In this document: one piece after another, positions 41,675-49,377 of the stretch
How the letters are laid out: the number at the start of each line of letters is the position of its first letter
Position numbering within the stretch: position 1 is the first letter of the stretch
DNA from: a virus
Reading direction: 5' to 3' (one strand)
Length of the DNA: 64,000 nt
IMG/VR virus record: IMGVR_UViG_3300005613_000049
Span: 1 to 64,000 of that record
Notes under the pieces: model-generated
What the model was told of the DNA's origin: nothing
Databases searched by the model: none
What the model saw: the letters and a program-made list of their open reading frames with translations, nothing else
Position numbers and translations under genes: made by a program

Positions 41675-41869
41675 CTAATCTACTTCATCTACTTCGTCCA
41701 TTTCATCATCATCTACATCTTCCATCGTAGCTGTAGAGATGTCATCATCATCTACATCTCCCATCATAGCTGTAGAGATGTCATCATTTACAAATGATAT
41801 ATAGTCATCAAAATACTCTTCTGGTATTACTTCACGTAAATAATTTAATAGTATACTATTATATCTCAT
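41675..41869 (-). CDS. Small acidic-tail protein
   Basis: The start MRYNSILLNYLREVIPEEYF at 41869 follows an AAAGGTGG site; the open frame extends upstream to 41941. The 64-residue product has a short helical head and a strongly acidic tail made of repeats of the pattern DDDISTAxMxDVD, mirrored by DNA repeats at 41703-41782. No family. Acidic tails often mimic DNA, but nothing here proves it. Confidence 0.5.
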   Translation of the reverse strand: MRYNSILLNYLREVIPEEYFDDYISFVNDDISTAMMGDVDDDDISTATMEDVDDDEMDEVDEVD

Positions 41870-42112
41870 GATATACCACCTTTGTTTAGGGAGGTCGATA
41901 GCTGGTATTATTAAGTTGTTCAAACTTAAATATCTAATCAAAAATTAAATAGGTTTTTTATAATTTAGACAATTATTACAAAGTGCCAATATAATTAACA
42001 AGTACGAAAATGGGCTATCTGTACTAAGATTGTTATTTCAAGTAACAAAACCTTTTATTCTTTTTCTCTTAAAAAGTTATAAAAAGAGTAGCTATCCACC
42101 CCTCCCTTTGTA

Positions 42113-42667
42113 TTATTGTACTTCACCTAATACATTCTCGTTCCACACATAATCTTTTAAAACAGTTGTTGTATTAATTGTTTTTATGGCGTCATCTAGT
42201 TTTCTTATTTCTAAAGATACCTTATTAACTAACTTATCCAACTCTTTTACATCATATACAGGCTTTTCAACCACATCATCCTTGGTTTCACCCCATCTAC
42301 GTATTCTTTCCGAAGAATTCCTATCACGTAATGCTACTAATTCATTATGTCTAGTTTTCAATGTTTTCATCCAAGCCAGTCCTTGACTTATTGTTAATTG
42401 ACTCATATTGTCCCCTCCCAATTTATTTTCTTTTTTACTACACCATGCTAAGGCAAATTCCTCAGCTTTATATATAGTCTTATTCATACCATCTTCACTA
42501 TTAGCGAATAAAAAGGCATCTATATACTCCCCAAGTCTACATCCATGATCGTTATTAACCCACCACTCTGCAAATTCCTCAGCTTTATATATAGTCTTAT
42601 TCATACCATCTTCTCTATATGCAAACCTATACGCATGTTTGTATTCTTCTAAATTTTTGTTACTCAT
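42113..42667 (-). CDS. Duplicated-module protein with DIP1984-like C-terminal half
   Basis: This 184-residue protein has two almost identical modules in its first half: REDGMNKTIYKAEEFAEWW (about residues 18-36) and SEDGMNKTIYKAEEFALAW (about 57-75). The second half (about 89-184) resembles the DIP1984 family (LKTRHNELVALRDRN, YDVKELDKLVNKVSLEIRKL). A ribosome binding site (GGGAGGGG) followed by ATG at residue 89 (42403) lies inside the frame, so the second half may also be made alone. Promoter element B is immediately upstream. Confidence 0.6.
   Translation of the reverse strand: MSNKNLEEYKHAYRFAYREDGMNKTIYKAEEFAEWWVNNDHGCRLGEYIDAFLFANSEDGMNKTIYKAEEFALAWCSKKENKLGGDNMSQLTISQGLAWMKTLKTRHNELVALRDRNSSERIRRWGETKDDVVEKPVYDVKELDKLVNKVSLEIRKLDDAIKTINTTTVLKDYVWNENVLGEVQ
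42453..42613 (-). repeat. 44-bp exact duplication inside the gene
   Basis: The 44 bases at 42453-42496 and 42570-42613 look identical. They encode the repeated DGMNKTIYKAEEFA modules. Identity at the DNA level in an otherwise diverged frame points to recent duplication. Confidence 0.85.
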
Positions 42668-42695
42668 TTTTAATCCCTTTTTAAAACAGTGTTTA

Positions 42696-42738
42696 TATAT
42701 ATTATAGAATATTTTTTTATTTTTGCTAGATAATTATT
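42696..42738 (-). promoter_or_regulatory. Promoter element B (leftward)
   Basis: Second copy of the 13-nt block plus 16-nt block described for element A; TATAAT -10 box at 42701-42706. It begins 3 bp past the stop of the 42741-43379 gene and ends about 30 bp before the 42667 start. Confidence 0.85.
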
Positions 42739-42740
42739 TA

Positions 42741-43379
42741 TTATTTATCATTTTCCTCTTCTTGTTTATTACCTTTTTGAAGGAAGGTTATAGCATCAAA
42801 TTTACCAATATAATGAGCCCTATATATTAAAATTCTACTCATCATTTCAGCTTCCCACATATCTGGACCAGTAGTAGACATAGCTGAATTACACTCTAGA
42901 TTACTAAATGGACGCCTATGCTCTGTTGCAGTATAATAATGGTGGTTAAAAAAAGAATGACATACCCTATCAGCAGCTTGGAATAGATCATCCTCATCCA
43001 TAACAATCGCCAACATTGAAAACTCATGAAATATATGTTTATATATATCTTTATATTTTTCCACTATACGGCTTCCATCTTTCCATAGCCCGTTATATTT
43101 GAATTTAATGTTATATTTATTGAAAAATTCTTCTACTTCCTTTTTATATTTTAATGAACACCTTATTGTACTAAAACTACCCTCATAAAACAAGTGCCAA
43201 TAATTATCCTTGTTTAACACTGTACCATACAACACAAGTATTGTTCTCCAGGCTTTTTCCATATTTTCATTAAAATCCAACAAATCATATTCAATAATAT
43301 CATTTAACTCTTTTGTACCAACATTGAAACGTGTGTATTTAATGAAATTTTTGAACATTTTAGTAATTCCACCAACCAT
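42741..43379 (-). CDS. Hypothetical protein
   Basis: This 212-residue protein is mostly helical, with LLDFNENMEKAWRTILVLYG (about residues 33-52), an acidic MDEDDLFQAADRVCHSFFN segment (about 127-145) and a Lys/Glu-rich C-terminus. No family is recognised. It overlaps the upstream gene by one base. Confidence 0.55.
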   Translation of the reverse strand: MVGGITKMFKNFIKYTRFNVGTKELNDIIEYDLLDFNENMEKAWRTILVLYGTVLNKDNYWHLFYEGSFSTIRCSLKYKKEVEEFFNKYNIKFKYNGLWKDGSRIVEKYKDIYKHIFHEFSMLAIVMDEDDLFQAADRVCHSFFNHHYYTATEHRRPFSNLECNSAMSTTGPDMWEAEMMSRILIYRAHYIGKFDAITFLQKGNKQEEENDK

Positions 43380-43870
43380 TATTTTTGCCTACCTTTCACT
43401 ATAAATTTTTCTAATAATATACAGGCCTCTATTTCGTTATTAACCCATGATTGTACTGCTGCTCTTACAAACGGGTGATTACATTGAAAATCTTCTGTTG
43501 GATCTCCGCTAAAGATACCTATTACTGTTTTTTCTGGCGCATCGAAAAACCAGGCTAACTCAAAAAGTGTTCCTATTAAAGGCCTACTGAGTGAAAAAAT
43601 ATTCATATTAATAAAACCAATATTAGATATCCTCACTAGGTTTCTATCCATATGTGGCAACAATTCAATACCTTTCTCTTTTAAAGCGGTGTCAGAAAAT
43701 TTCATCTCGTCTTTATTACTACTTTTAAGTATGTCATTATCAAACTTATTACTACATGGATTTATTATATTAACACGTTTATTGTACCAAAAATAATCTT
43801 CTACAGCCTTCCTCCAACTATATGTTAAAGGATTAGCTGTAACTTGTCCTAGTAAATATAAAGTATACAT
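43379..43870 (-). CDS. Nucleoside 2-deoxyribosyltransferase-like protein
   Basis: This 163-residue protein has the fold pattern of the deoxyribosyltransferase family: YLLGQVTANPLTYSWRKAVE (about residues 5-24), then FINMNIFSLSRPLIGTLFEL (about 85-104, with the Glu nucleophile in the FEL segment), and EKTVIGIFSG. The enzymes move the base between deoxyribonucleosides; several phage and defence proteins use the fold. Assignment is from pattern only. Confidence 0.55.
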   Translation of the reverse strand: MYTLYLLGQVTANPLTYSWRKAVEDYFWYNKRVNIINPCSNKFDNDILKSSNKDEMKFSDTALKEKGIELLPHMDRNLVRISNIGFINMNIFSLSRPLIGTLFELAWFFDAPEKTVIGIFSGDPTEDFQCNHPFVRAAVQSWVNNEIEACILLEKFIVKGRQK

Positions 43871-43876
43871 AATTAT

Positions 43877-44161
43877 TTAGTACCTCTTTAACCTTTTTGG
43901 CGGTGGTGCTGGTGATACAATTGACGGTTTTTTTGGTAAAAACTCTTTATTAACAAAAAACCTGTTAGCTTCCTCAATGGTAGGAGCACATTTCTTACAT
44001 AGGAAATATTCCCTGCCTTTATTGCCTATCCATGGTCCAGTTACTTTTTTCCACATTGTTTCCCGTATAAAATCTTTTCCACACTTTGAGCATTGCTTCC
44101 AACTGAAGATTGGATAATAAGTATAAACATCTTCATAAATTTCTTCGTGTTCTCTTTCCAT
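43877..44161 (-). CDS. Zinc-finger protein
   Basis: This 94-residue protein has KQCSKCGKDFIRETMW (about residues 22-37) and YFLCKKCAPTIEEAN (about 53-67), two CxxC pairs forming a treble-clef or ribbon. The C-terminus is Pro-rich and basic (PPPKRLKRY). No family name. Confidence 0.6.
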   Translation of the reverse strand: MEREHEEIYEDVYTYYPIFSWKQCSKCGKDFIRETMWKKVTGPWIGNKGREYFLCKKCAPTIEEANRFFVNKEFLPKKPSIVSPAPPPKRLKRY

Positions 44162-44194
44162 TTACCTTTTCCCTTTCCTTAAATATTCATTAAT

Positions 44195-44359
44195 TCAATC
44201 CTTTCTTACTTTTTTTTCACCACATGGCATATTTTTTTGTACTATTTCATTTTTCTTAGTACAATATATAGCCTGTAATGGCCTACCAATTCCGGATCTA
44301 TCTAAAACACCTGTGTCTATAGGTTTAGCATAAATACACATTATATCACAAAATTTCAT
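44195..44359 (-). CDS. Small Cys-containing protein (54 aa)
   Basis: The frame starts MKFCDIMCIYAKPIDTGVLD after GAAAGGATT. It has Cys at residues 4, 8, 33 and 46 with the pattern FC-x3-C...YC...PC, and may bind zinc. It is the first gene after promoter element C. Too short for the usual gene lists but well placed. No family. Confidence 0.65.
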   Translation of the reverse strand: MKFCDIMCIYAKPIDTGVLDRSGIGRPLQAIYCTKKNEIVQKNMPCGEKKVRKD

Positions 44360-44392
44360 ATATCTAATCCTTTCTATCGTGGTCGTCGTTAT

Positions 44393-44435
44393 TTATATTA
44401 TAGAATATTTTACTATTTTTGCTAGATAATTATTT
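44393..44435 (-). promoter_or_regulatory. Promoter element C (leftward)
   Basis: Third copy of the two-block element; TATAAT -10 box at 44397-44402, spacer ATAGT. It overlaps the last base pairs of the broken peptide deformylase gene and lies about 40 bp before the start of the 54-residue gene. Confidence 0.85.
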
Positions 44436-44927
44436 ACGTTTTCTATTATGTTTTTGTAACTTTCTTAAATATGTACTTTTTTTCATTTTAGTTACTTTAT
44501 CTAACAACAAAATTCCCTGTAAATGATCCACCTCATGTTGAATACATGCAGATAATAAACCAGATGCTTCTATATTTATAGATTTTTCTTCTTTATCAAT
44601 GCCTTCTAAATACACTAATTGTTTTCTTTTTATCTTACCTTCAAACCCAGGTATACTTAAACAAGATTATAGAGAAAAAAACTCTTCTTTGTTTAAGGTT
44701 ATTATTGGATTTATAACTACCCTCAACCCTTTTTTATCTACATCAAATATTATAATCCTCATTGGTATACCAACCTGCGGCGCAGCTAGTCCTATTCCGT
44801 TATTCTCATACATTATTTCACCCATAATATTTATGAGAGTTTGAATATCCCCATTAATTGTACTTACAGGTAAACACTTCACTTTCAAAATTTGATCTGG
44901 ATATGTATGTATATGCATTATGTTCAA
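44430..44927 (-). pseudogene. def: Peptide deformylase with an in-frame UAA
   Basis: Read in one frame it covers a full deformylase. Residues 1-86 have NGIGLAAPQVGIPMR (motif GxGLAAxQ, about 47-61), and after a TAA at 44667-44669 the frame continues SCLSIPGFEGKIKR, YLEGIDKEEKSINIEASGLL and ACIQHEVDHLQGILLLDKV (HExxH metal site). The normal motif EGCLS begins with Glu, so the TAA probably came from GAA by one change. Everything else is intact. The protein would remove formyl groups from new proteins. It needs readthrough of UAA, is a pseudogene, or reflects a sequencing error. The CUA suppressor tRNA does not read UAA. Confidence 0.85.
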
Positions 44928-45673
44928 TTCCTTTTAATAACTTTTTCTAGTTTTGTTCTAATATAATAATTTCTACCTTCTTTACTTCTACATTTTTTAC
45001 AATGTCTTCTGAGCCCACTATATCTTTTATTATCTTTTCCAAATAGTTCTATCGGCAAACATTTTTTACAATTACTACACCAATGAAAGCCTTTTTTACA
45101 ATCTTCGCCTAATGTTTCTATTCTATTTTTTGGCTTATTGTATATATTACATTTTAAATGAGAAAATGCAATATTATTTAAATCCCAGAATAATTTTACA
45201 TCTTTGTGTAACCAAGGCTTTTTATGCTCTATACTAAAATCTTCTATATTTTCAATAAGGCTTCCACACCTATAACAGAAGTTTAGATTGAGTTGTTTTA
45301 CTAAATCAAACATTATTATTTTTCTAAGTCTATGAGCTGCTGTTCCAAAAGGCATACCTATAAATGCATCTCTGTTTTTTCTAGTAATTTCTTTACCATC
45401 AATTATTACAGGATCTTTTTGTTTGCCATCTACTGTATTACATTCTATGTGGGAAAATGCAATATTTTCTAAATCCCAAAATAGTTTTTTGTCAATTCCC
45501 AACCAAAATTTTTTATGATCTATACTAAAATTTTCTATATATTTTATTTGTTCCCCACAACGGTAACATAAATCTTTTCCAAGCTGTTTTACTAAATTGA
45601 ACATTATCATTTTTCTAAGTCTACCAACAGCTGTGCCTATTGGCATACCTAAAAATTTGTCTTGATTATTCAT
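44924..45673 (-). CDS. Tandem-duplicated HNH endonuclease
   Basis: The start MNNQDKFLG at 45673 follows AAGGGAAAT and is preferred to the open frame at 45706. This 249-residue protein has two copies of a module: FLGMPIGTAVGRLRKMIMF...CYRCGEQIKYIENFSIDHKK and FIGMPFGTAAHRLRKIIMF...CYRCGSLIENIEDFSIEHKK. Each has a CxxC pair, a catalytic His and a C-terminal HxxCN. A C-terminal zinc domain (HWCSNCKKCLPIELFG...CKKCRS) follows. It overlaps the deformylase start by 4 bp, so it may have inserted there. Confidence 0.75.
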   Translation of the reverse strand: MNNQDKFLGMPIGTAVGRLRKMIMFNLVKQLGKDLCYRCGEQIKYIENFSIDHKKFWLGIDKKLFWDLENIAFSHIECNTVDGKQKDPVIIDGKEITRKNRDAFIGMPFGTAAHRLRKIIMFDLVKQLNLNFCYRCGSLIENIEDFSIEHKKPWLHKDVKLFWDLNNIAFSHLKCNIYNKPKNRIETLGEDCKKGFHWCSNCKKCLPIELFGKDNKRYSGLRRHCKKCRSKEGRNYYIRTKLEKVIKRN

Positions 45674-46265
45674 TTTTATTTCCCTTAAAAATTTCATTAA
45701 ATTCATCTATAAATTCTTCTGGTGTGCTTACATCCAGCCACGCTACTATTTTTCCCCCTTCTTTTAATATCCCCGCCACCATTCTTCCATCTTTTTTTAA
45801 TACCCTCTTTTTACACATATTAACGTATTTCTCTATAAATGGTAAACCTTCTTCATCTATAAAATGATAATGGTCCATAAATATAAAGTCATACCTTTTA
45901 TCTGTATGCACAATATATTCCCAACCATCCATACAAACAATAGTATGTCTTGGGTCATTGATAAAATTAGTTTCCTTTTGCACATTAATAACATCTTGTT
46001 GTAATTCAACAGTAGTTAAAGAATCTACACCATCACAGGACAATATATACTTGGAGGCTACACCTAACCCTAAGCCTATCTCTAAACAATCGCCATGTGG
46101 ATAATCTCGTATTTGATCCTTATACTCATGTATTTCGTCTTCTATAGCCCACAATGTGTGACCTGGGCCTTCCTCTAAATGAAGCATGTTATCAAATAAA
46201 TAAATTCGCATATTACCACTTTCAGCCAACAGTTTTCCATGTGTAAAATATATAGGAGTATTCAA
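45666..46265 (-). CDS. Spermidine-synthase-like/SAM-binding protein
   Basis: This 199-residue protein starts with TTG after GAGGTATAACTAA. It has CLEIGLGLGVASKYIL (motif I, about residues 57-72), LTTVELQQDVINVQ (motif II), FIFMDHYHFIDEEG (about 124-137) and FIEKYVNMCKKRVLKKDGRM. This is the pattern of spermidine/polyamine synthase-fold methyltransferases, with Asp and His at the usual catalytic site. The true substrate is unclear. It overlaps the HNH gene start. Confidence 0.7.
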   Translation of the reverse strand: MNTPIYFTHGKLLAESGNMRIYLFDNMLHLEEGPGHTLWAIEDEIHEYKDQIRDYPHGDCLEIGLGLGVASKYILSCDGVDSLTTVELQQDVINVQKETNFINDPRHTIVCMDGWEYIVHTDKRYDFIFMDHYHFIDEEGLPFIEKYVNMCKKRVLKKDGRMVAGILKEGGKIVAWLDVSTPEEFIDEFNEIFKGNKNE

Positions 46266-46269
46266 TTAG

Positions 46270-47322
46270 TTATACCTCATTTATTATAATAAATTTTTTT
46301 TCTTTGTTTCTAACTATACCTATTTCTACTCTATCTGATGATTTAGTTAATAATAAACACATATATAAATCTCCTATTGTATTAATAGGTCTGTTGTTAA
46401 ATTCAACTATTTTGTCATCTATTTTTAATCCACTTTTATATGCTATACTATTATTTATAATACCAGTTATTATTACTCCAGCTACTGATGCGCCATTCTT
46501 GTTATTAGGAATAATTTGATAATTATCAATTAATCCGTTTATACCTAAAGCTATTCTGTCTACAACTCCCTTTGATTTAAGTTGGTTTAAACTAAACTTA
46601 ATAAGATTTACTGGTAATACAAACCCTATTCCAGTGTTGTATCCACCATTTTCTTTAAGTACAGCCATGTTCATTCCTATGAAGTGCCCCTTTGTATTTA
46701 TTACAGCTCCACCAGAACTACCCCTATTTAATAAAGAGTCTACCTGTATGAATGGTATTAAAGTCCCATTTCTGTGTCTATTTATACCACCAACAATTCC
46801 CATAGTAGCACTATCAATTAAACCGAACATATTACCAATAGACATCACAAAACTACCGATTTTTACATCATTCATAGTACCAAATTCGATACTACTAAAT
46901 TTACGTATACTGTTTATTTTTAATAGTGCTAAGTCTAAACATAAATCCACACCTACAATAGATGCTTTATAATTGTGTAAATCTTTTGTTAATACAGATA
47001 TATTTTCACCATACCTAATTGTATGTGAAGTTGTCAAAATATAACCATCGTCAGTAATTATTACTCCAGCACTTCTTTTAAATGCACTGCTTTTCTGTAA
47101 TAAATACGACTGAACAGTTACTATACTATTAATATTTTTATTATATATATCTGAGAAAACATTAAAATCTATCAAAGATTTGGTTTTATTAGACAGTTGT
47201 GTGTTTTCATAAATAGGTAAAATCACCCTATCATCAATATAACTAATATAGTTAAAAAGTATTAACAACGCAATTATAAAACTTAAAATGTACAATGTAA
47301 AACTATTATTTTTTGATCTCAA
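46270..47322 (-). CDS. HtrA/DegP-type serine protease
   Basis: This 350-residue protein has an N-terminal membrane segment (LYILSFIIALLILFNYI, about residues 10-26), a trypsin-fold protease and a C-terminal PDZ domain. Catalytic residues are His100 (LTTSHTI), Asp130 (CLDLALL) and Ser203 (NRGSSGGAV). The PDZ domain (about 270-345) has VAGVIITGIINNSIAYKSGL. HtrA proteases degrade or refold misfolded proteins outside the cytoplasm; a phage copy is unusual. The start is TTG after GGAGGACTG. It lies in the tRNA/translation region. Confidence 0.85.
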   Translation of the reverse strand: MRSKNNSFTLYILSFIIALLILFNYISYIDDRVILPIYENTQLSNKTKSLIDFNVFSDIYNKNINSIVTVQSYLLQKSSAFKRSAGVIITDDGYILTTSHTIRYGENISVLTKDLHNYKASIVGVDLCLDLALLKINSIRKFSSIEFGTMNDVKIGSFVMSIGNMFGLIDSATMGIVGGINRHRNGTLIPFIQVDSLLNRGSSGGAVINTKGHFIGMNMAVLKENGGYNTGIGFVLPVNLIKFSLNQLKSKGVVDRIALGINGLIDNYQIIPNNKNGASVAGVIITGIINNSIAYKSGLKIDDKIVEFNNRPINTIGDLYMCLLLTKSSDRVEIGIVRNKEKKFIIINEV

Positions 47323-47326
47323 TTAT

Positions 47327-47557
47327 TCAGTCCTCCATATAAATATGTATAAACCCAGTGTTCACTCCGGAAAAATCACCGATTCTATATGATAACTTAT
47401 ATTCTTTTAACACTTCTTCGACAATAGTTTTTATTCTTTTACTATATCCTGTTATAATATCTAAATCCTCTTTAGATTCCCAATTATCTTCAATAAAATG
47501 AATAACTTCTGATTTTATCATGTAGTGCCTGACACCATGTAAATCCAATGTAATCAT
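47327..47557 (-). CDS. Smr-domain protein
   Basis: The start MITLDLHG at 47557 fits a GGGAGTGGGG site; the open frame begins at 47566. This 76-residue protein has TLDLHGVRHYMIKSEVIHFI (DLHG motif), DIITGYSKRIKTIVEEVLKE (TGYS in place of the usual HGxG) and a final YRIGDFSGVNTGFIHIY strand. Smr domains cut nucleic acids, in bacteria often mRNA on collided ribosomes. Together with the tRNA and Pth2-like genes it suggests translation-related quality control. Confidence 0.65.
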   Translation of the reverse strand: MITLDLHGVRHYMIKSEVIHFIEDNWESKEDLDIITGYSKRIKTIVEEVLKEYKLSYRIGDFSGVNTGFIHIYMED

Positions 47558-47577
47558 AAACCCCACTCCCTATTATA

Positions 47578-47772
47578 TTACAAAACACCTTCCATTTTTT
47601 TATCAACCATCTGTTCTAACCACTCCGGCACGTAATTTCCAGTAATGCCATATTTTTTAATTAGGGCATATTTAATTTTTATACGCCTGGCAACCGGGCA
47701 CCCCTCTATATGACCGCCCGGCGGGCAATCACAAAATTCAACCATACTCATATTTTTTCCTTTTCCTGTCAT
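47578..47772 (-). CDS. Small Cys-rich protein
   Basis: This 64-residue protein starts MTGKGKNMSMVEFCDCPPGG and has CDCPPGGHIEGCPVAR (about residues 14-29), three Cys and a His, likely a zinc site. The C-terminal half is helical (YVPEWLEQMVDKKMEG). Ribosome binding site GGGAGTG. No family. Confidence 0.6.
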   Translation of the reverse strand: MTGKGKNMSMVEFCDCPPGGHIEGCPVARRIKIKYALIKKYGITGNYVPEWLEQMVDKKMEGVL

Positions 47773-47789
47773 TTTTCACTCCCTTTATT

Positions 47790-47860
47790 TGGAGGCAAAC
47801 AGTCTCGAACTGTTAACTTCTTCCTTGCAAAAGAAGAGCTTTCCATTAAGCTATGCCCCC
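47790..47860 (-). tRNA. tRNA-Ala(UGC)
   Basis: Acceptor GGGGGCA pairs with TGCCTCC, A73. Anticodon stem CTTCT/GGAAG with loop TTTGCAA (anticodon TGC). T-arm AACAG-TTCGAGA-CTGTT. Reads GCA. Confidence 0.9.
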
Positions 47861-47864
47861 GTTT

Positions 47865-47935
47865 TGCCCTCAAAAGGAATTGAACCTCTATCGATCGCTT
47901 ATAAGGCGACTGCTCTACCATTGAGCTATGAGGGC
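47865..47935 (-). tRNA. tRNA-Ile(UAU)
   Basis: Acceptor GCCCTCA pairs with TGAGGGC, A73. Anticodon stem GTCGC/GCGAT with loop CTTATAA (anticodon TAT). Reads AUA directly without the host lysidine modification, which is the usual bacterial way to read this codon. Confidence 0.9.
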
Positions 47936-47938
47936 AAT

Positions 47939-48009
47939 TGCTCCTGAAAAGAATCGAACTTCTATCGATCGGTTATCAGCCGATTACTCTACCATTGAGC
48001 TACAGGAGC
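47939..48009 (-). tRNA. tRNA-Ile(GAU)
   Basis: Acceptor GCTCCTG pairs with CAGGAGC, A73. Anticodon stem ATCGG/CCGAT with loop CTGATAA (anticodon GAT). T-arm AGAAG-TTCGATT-CTTTT. Reads AUC/AUU. Confidence 0.9.
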
Positions 48010-48015
48010 TTAGTA

Positions 48016-48087
48016 TGTGCCTACTAGGATTTGAACCTAGGACTTGCGGCTTGTAGAACCGCCACTCTCCCATTGAGTTATAGGCAC
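48016..48087 (-). tRNA. tRNA-Val(UAC), with C33
   Basis: Acceptor GTGCCTA pairs with TAGGCAC, A73. Anticodon stem GCGGT/GCCGC closes loop TCTACAA: anticodon TAC (Val), but base 33 is C where U is near-universal. T-arm CCTAG-GTTCAAAT-CCTAG-type. The same U33-to-C change is seen in tRNA-Asp. Confidence 0.8.
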
Positions 48088-48094
48088 TCTTATA

Positions 48095-48439
48095 TTATAC
48101 AGTATCATGTCTATCTGGTATAGGCTCATATAAAAATCCAAGGGACTTTATGCGACCTTCTGACCTTTTCGCTAATTCGGACTCAATAGAATCGAATTTT
48201 TGTTGGGTTGTTTTTAGTCTCTCTGCATTAGTAAATTTTTTTTCATTAAATGCATAGTAAATACCTTCGGTATCTTCTCTATAGTCCCAAACACCGCCTA
48301 ATGATTCTTCCCCAGATTCTTTGTTTATTATGACCTCCATAGCTAAACCTAGCGGATGTAGGAATCTTCTATTTAATTCTTGTAAATACCCTTTTTCTCT
48401 AAATTCTTTTATATCTATTTTTTTTATTTCGTCTGTCAT
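48095..48439 (-). CDS. Conserved phage hypothetical protein
   Basis: This 114-residue protein has KGYLQELNRRFLHPLGLAME (about residues 16-35) and LGGVWDYREDTEGIYYAF (about 47-64). I recall proteins with this layout from other phages, without known function. The C-terminal half is helical. It ends just before the tRNA cluster. Ribosome binding site AGGAG. Confidence 0.6.
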   Translation of the reverse strand: MTDEIKKIDIKEFREKGYLQELNRRFLHPLGLAMEVIINKESGEESLGGVWDYREDTEGIYYAFNEKKFTNAERLKTTQQKFDSIESELAKRSEGRIKSLGFLYEPIPDRHDTV

Positions 48440-48507
48440 TTTTTTACTCCTTTTTAATTTTTTTGTCCGGAAACCCTAGTCTGAGGGCTATTACTATATA
48501 ATAGTGT

Positions 48508-48729
48508 TTAAATCTCTTGATTTTTAGTATTTTTTTTACTTTTTCTGTTTGAAGACCATGATGACAATGCAATTATTGGTATACCAAGTAGTATACAAAA
48601 TAGGTATGTTACTAATTCAAACATACTAAATATGACTATTAATGCAATACCTAATAATATGAAACCAAATGTAATACATGCACCAATTATTGAAAAAATC
48701 AATCGTATAATTATATTTAATATAAACAT
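48508..48729 (-). CDS. Small membrane protein
   Basis: This 73-residue protein has two or three hydrophobic segments: IIIRLIFSIIGACITFGFIL (about residues 6-25), FELVTYLFCILLGIPIIAL (about 37-55), and a basic tail. Holin-like size, but not enough to call. The ATG overlaps the upstream 43-residue gene. Confidence 0.6.
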   Translation of the reverse strand: MFILNIIIRLIFSIIGACITFGFILLGIALIVIFSMFELVTYLFCILLGIPIIALSSWSSNRKSKKNTKNQEI

Positions 48730-48848
48730 AACCCAATCCTATCCTTAGATTTTAATCTTTTTTTAAAGAATTTCTGTACAACTGTCATTAAAATTAGTAT
48801 ACAAAATAATCCAGACACCATGATAAATAATTCTATACCACTAACCAT
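48717..48848 (-). CDS. Small membrane peptide (43 aa)
   Basis: A frame too short for the usual lists starts MVSGIELFIMVSGLFCILIL, one membrane helix, followed by a basic tail (KKRLKSKDRIG). It overlaps the next gene by 13 bp and abuts the previous one, in keeping with operon structure. Confidence 0.55.
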   Translation of the reverse strand: MVSGIELFIMVSGLFCILILMTVVQKFFKKRLKSKDRIGLCLY

Positions 48849-49052
48849 TTATATATCCTCTAGATCTGGTACATTCATAACATCCTTGTATTCTGCTAAA
48901 AGCGGATGCACATCACTATAAATGTTATATCCTTTAGATAGCAATACAACAGCATTATGAAGTTGTTCTTTAGCTATCTCTATATTTAAAGCACTACCTA
49001 TAGCTAAATTATAGTCAGCATTTTCTAATGTATCTAAAATTGATATACTCAT
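48849..49052 (-). CDS. Hypothetical protein
   Basis: This 67-residue protein starts MSISILDTLENADYNLAIGS; mostly helical, slightly acidic. Its stop abuts the next gene's start. Ribosome binding site AGGAGGTTTTT. No family. Confidence 0.5.
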   Translation of the reverse strand: MSISILDTLENADYNLAIGSALNIEIAKEQLHNAVVLLSKGYNIYSDVHPLLAEYKDVMNVPDLEDI

Positions 49053-49067
49053 AAAAACCTCCTGTTA

Positions 49068-49274
49068 TTAATAATCCAATCCGGAAAACCTTCTGGATAA
49101 AGTAAGCATATGGTCATGTATCTCTTTAATTTCAGCTCCTATGTCTAATTTATCCACCCTATCTTTTGCATTGACTAGTAATAATCTATGCAGTCTTTCT
49201 AACTCCTTATCAAAATACTTCATATGTTGTACTGCTTTATTACGCATATGATGTGAATACAGTGATAATCCCAT
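49068..49274 (-). CDS. Hypothetical protein
   Basis: This 68-residue protein starts MGLSLYSHHMRNKAVQHMKY and is one long basic-acidic helix (FDKELERLHRLLLVNAKDRV). No family. Ribosome binding site GGGAGG. Confidence 0.5.
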   Translation of the reverse strand: MGLSLYSHHMRNKAVQHMKYFDKELERLHRLLLVNAKDRVDKLDIGAEIKEIHDHMLTLSRRFSGLDY

Positions 49275-49377
49275 AATAAAAACCTCCCTGAATCAAAATT
49301 TTACTCGTCGGGGTAAAAAGGTTTAATTTGTTAGTGTTTTGTTTATCAAACAAATAAATATACATAATAATATACTA

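Noticed and set aside
44430-44927. Deformylase stop read by the CUA suppressor tRNA
   Set aside because: The stop is UAA. Anticodon CUA pairs with UAG only, so this tRNA cannot explain it.
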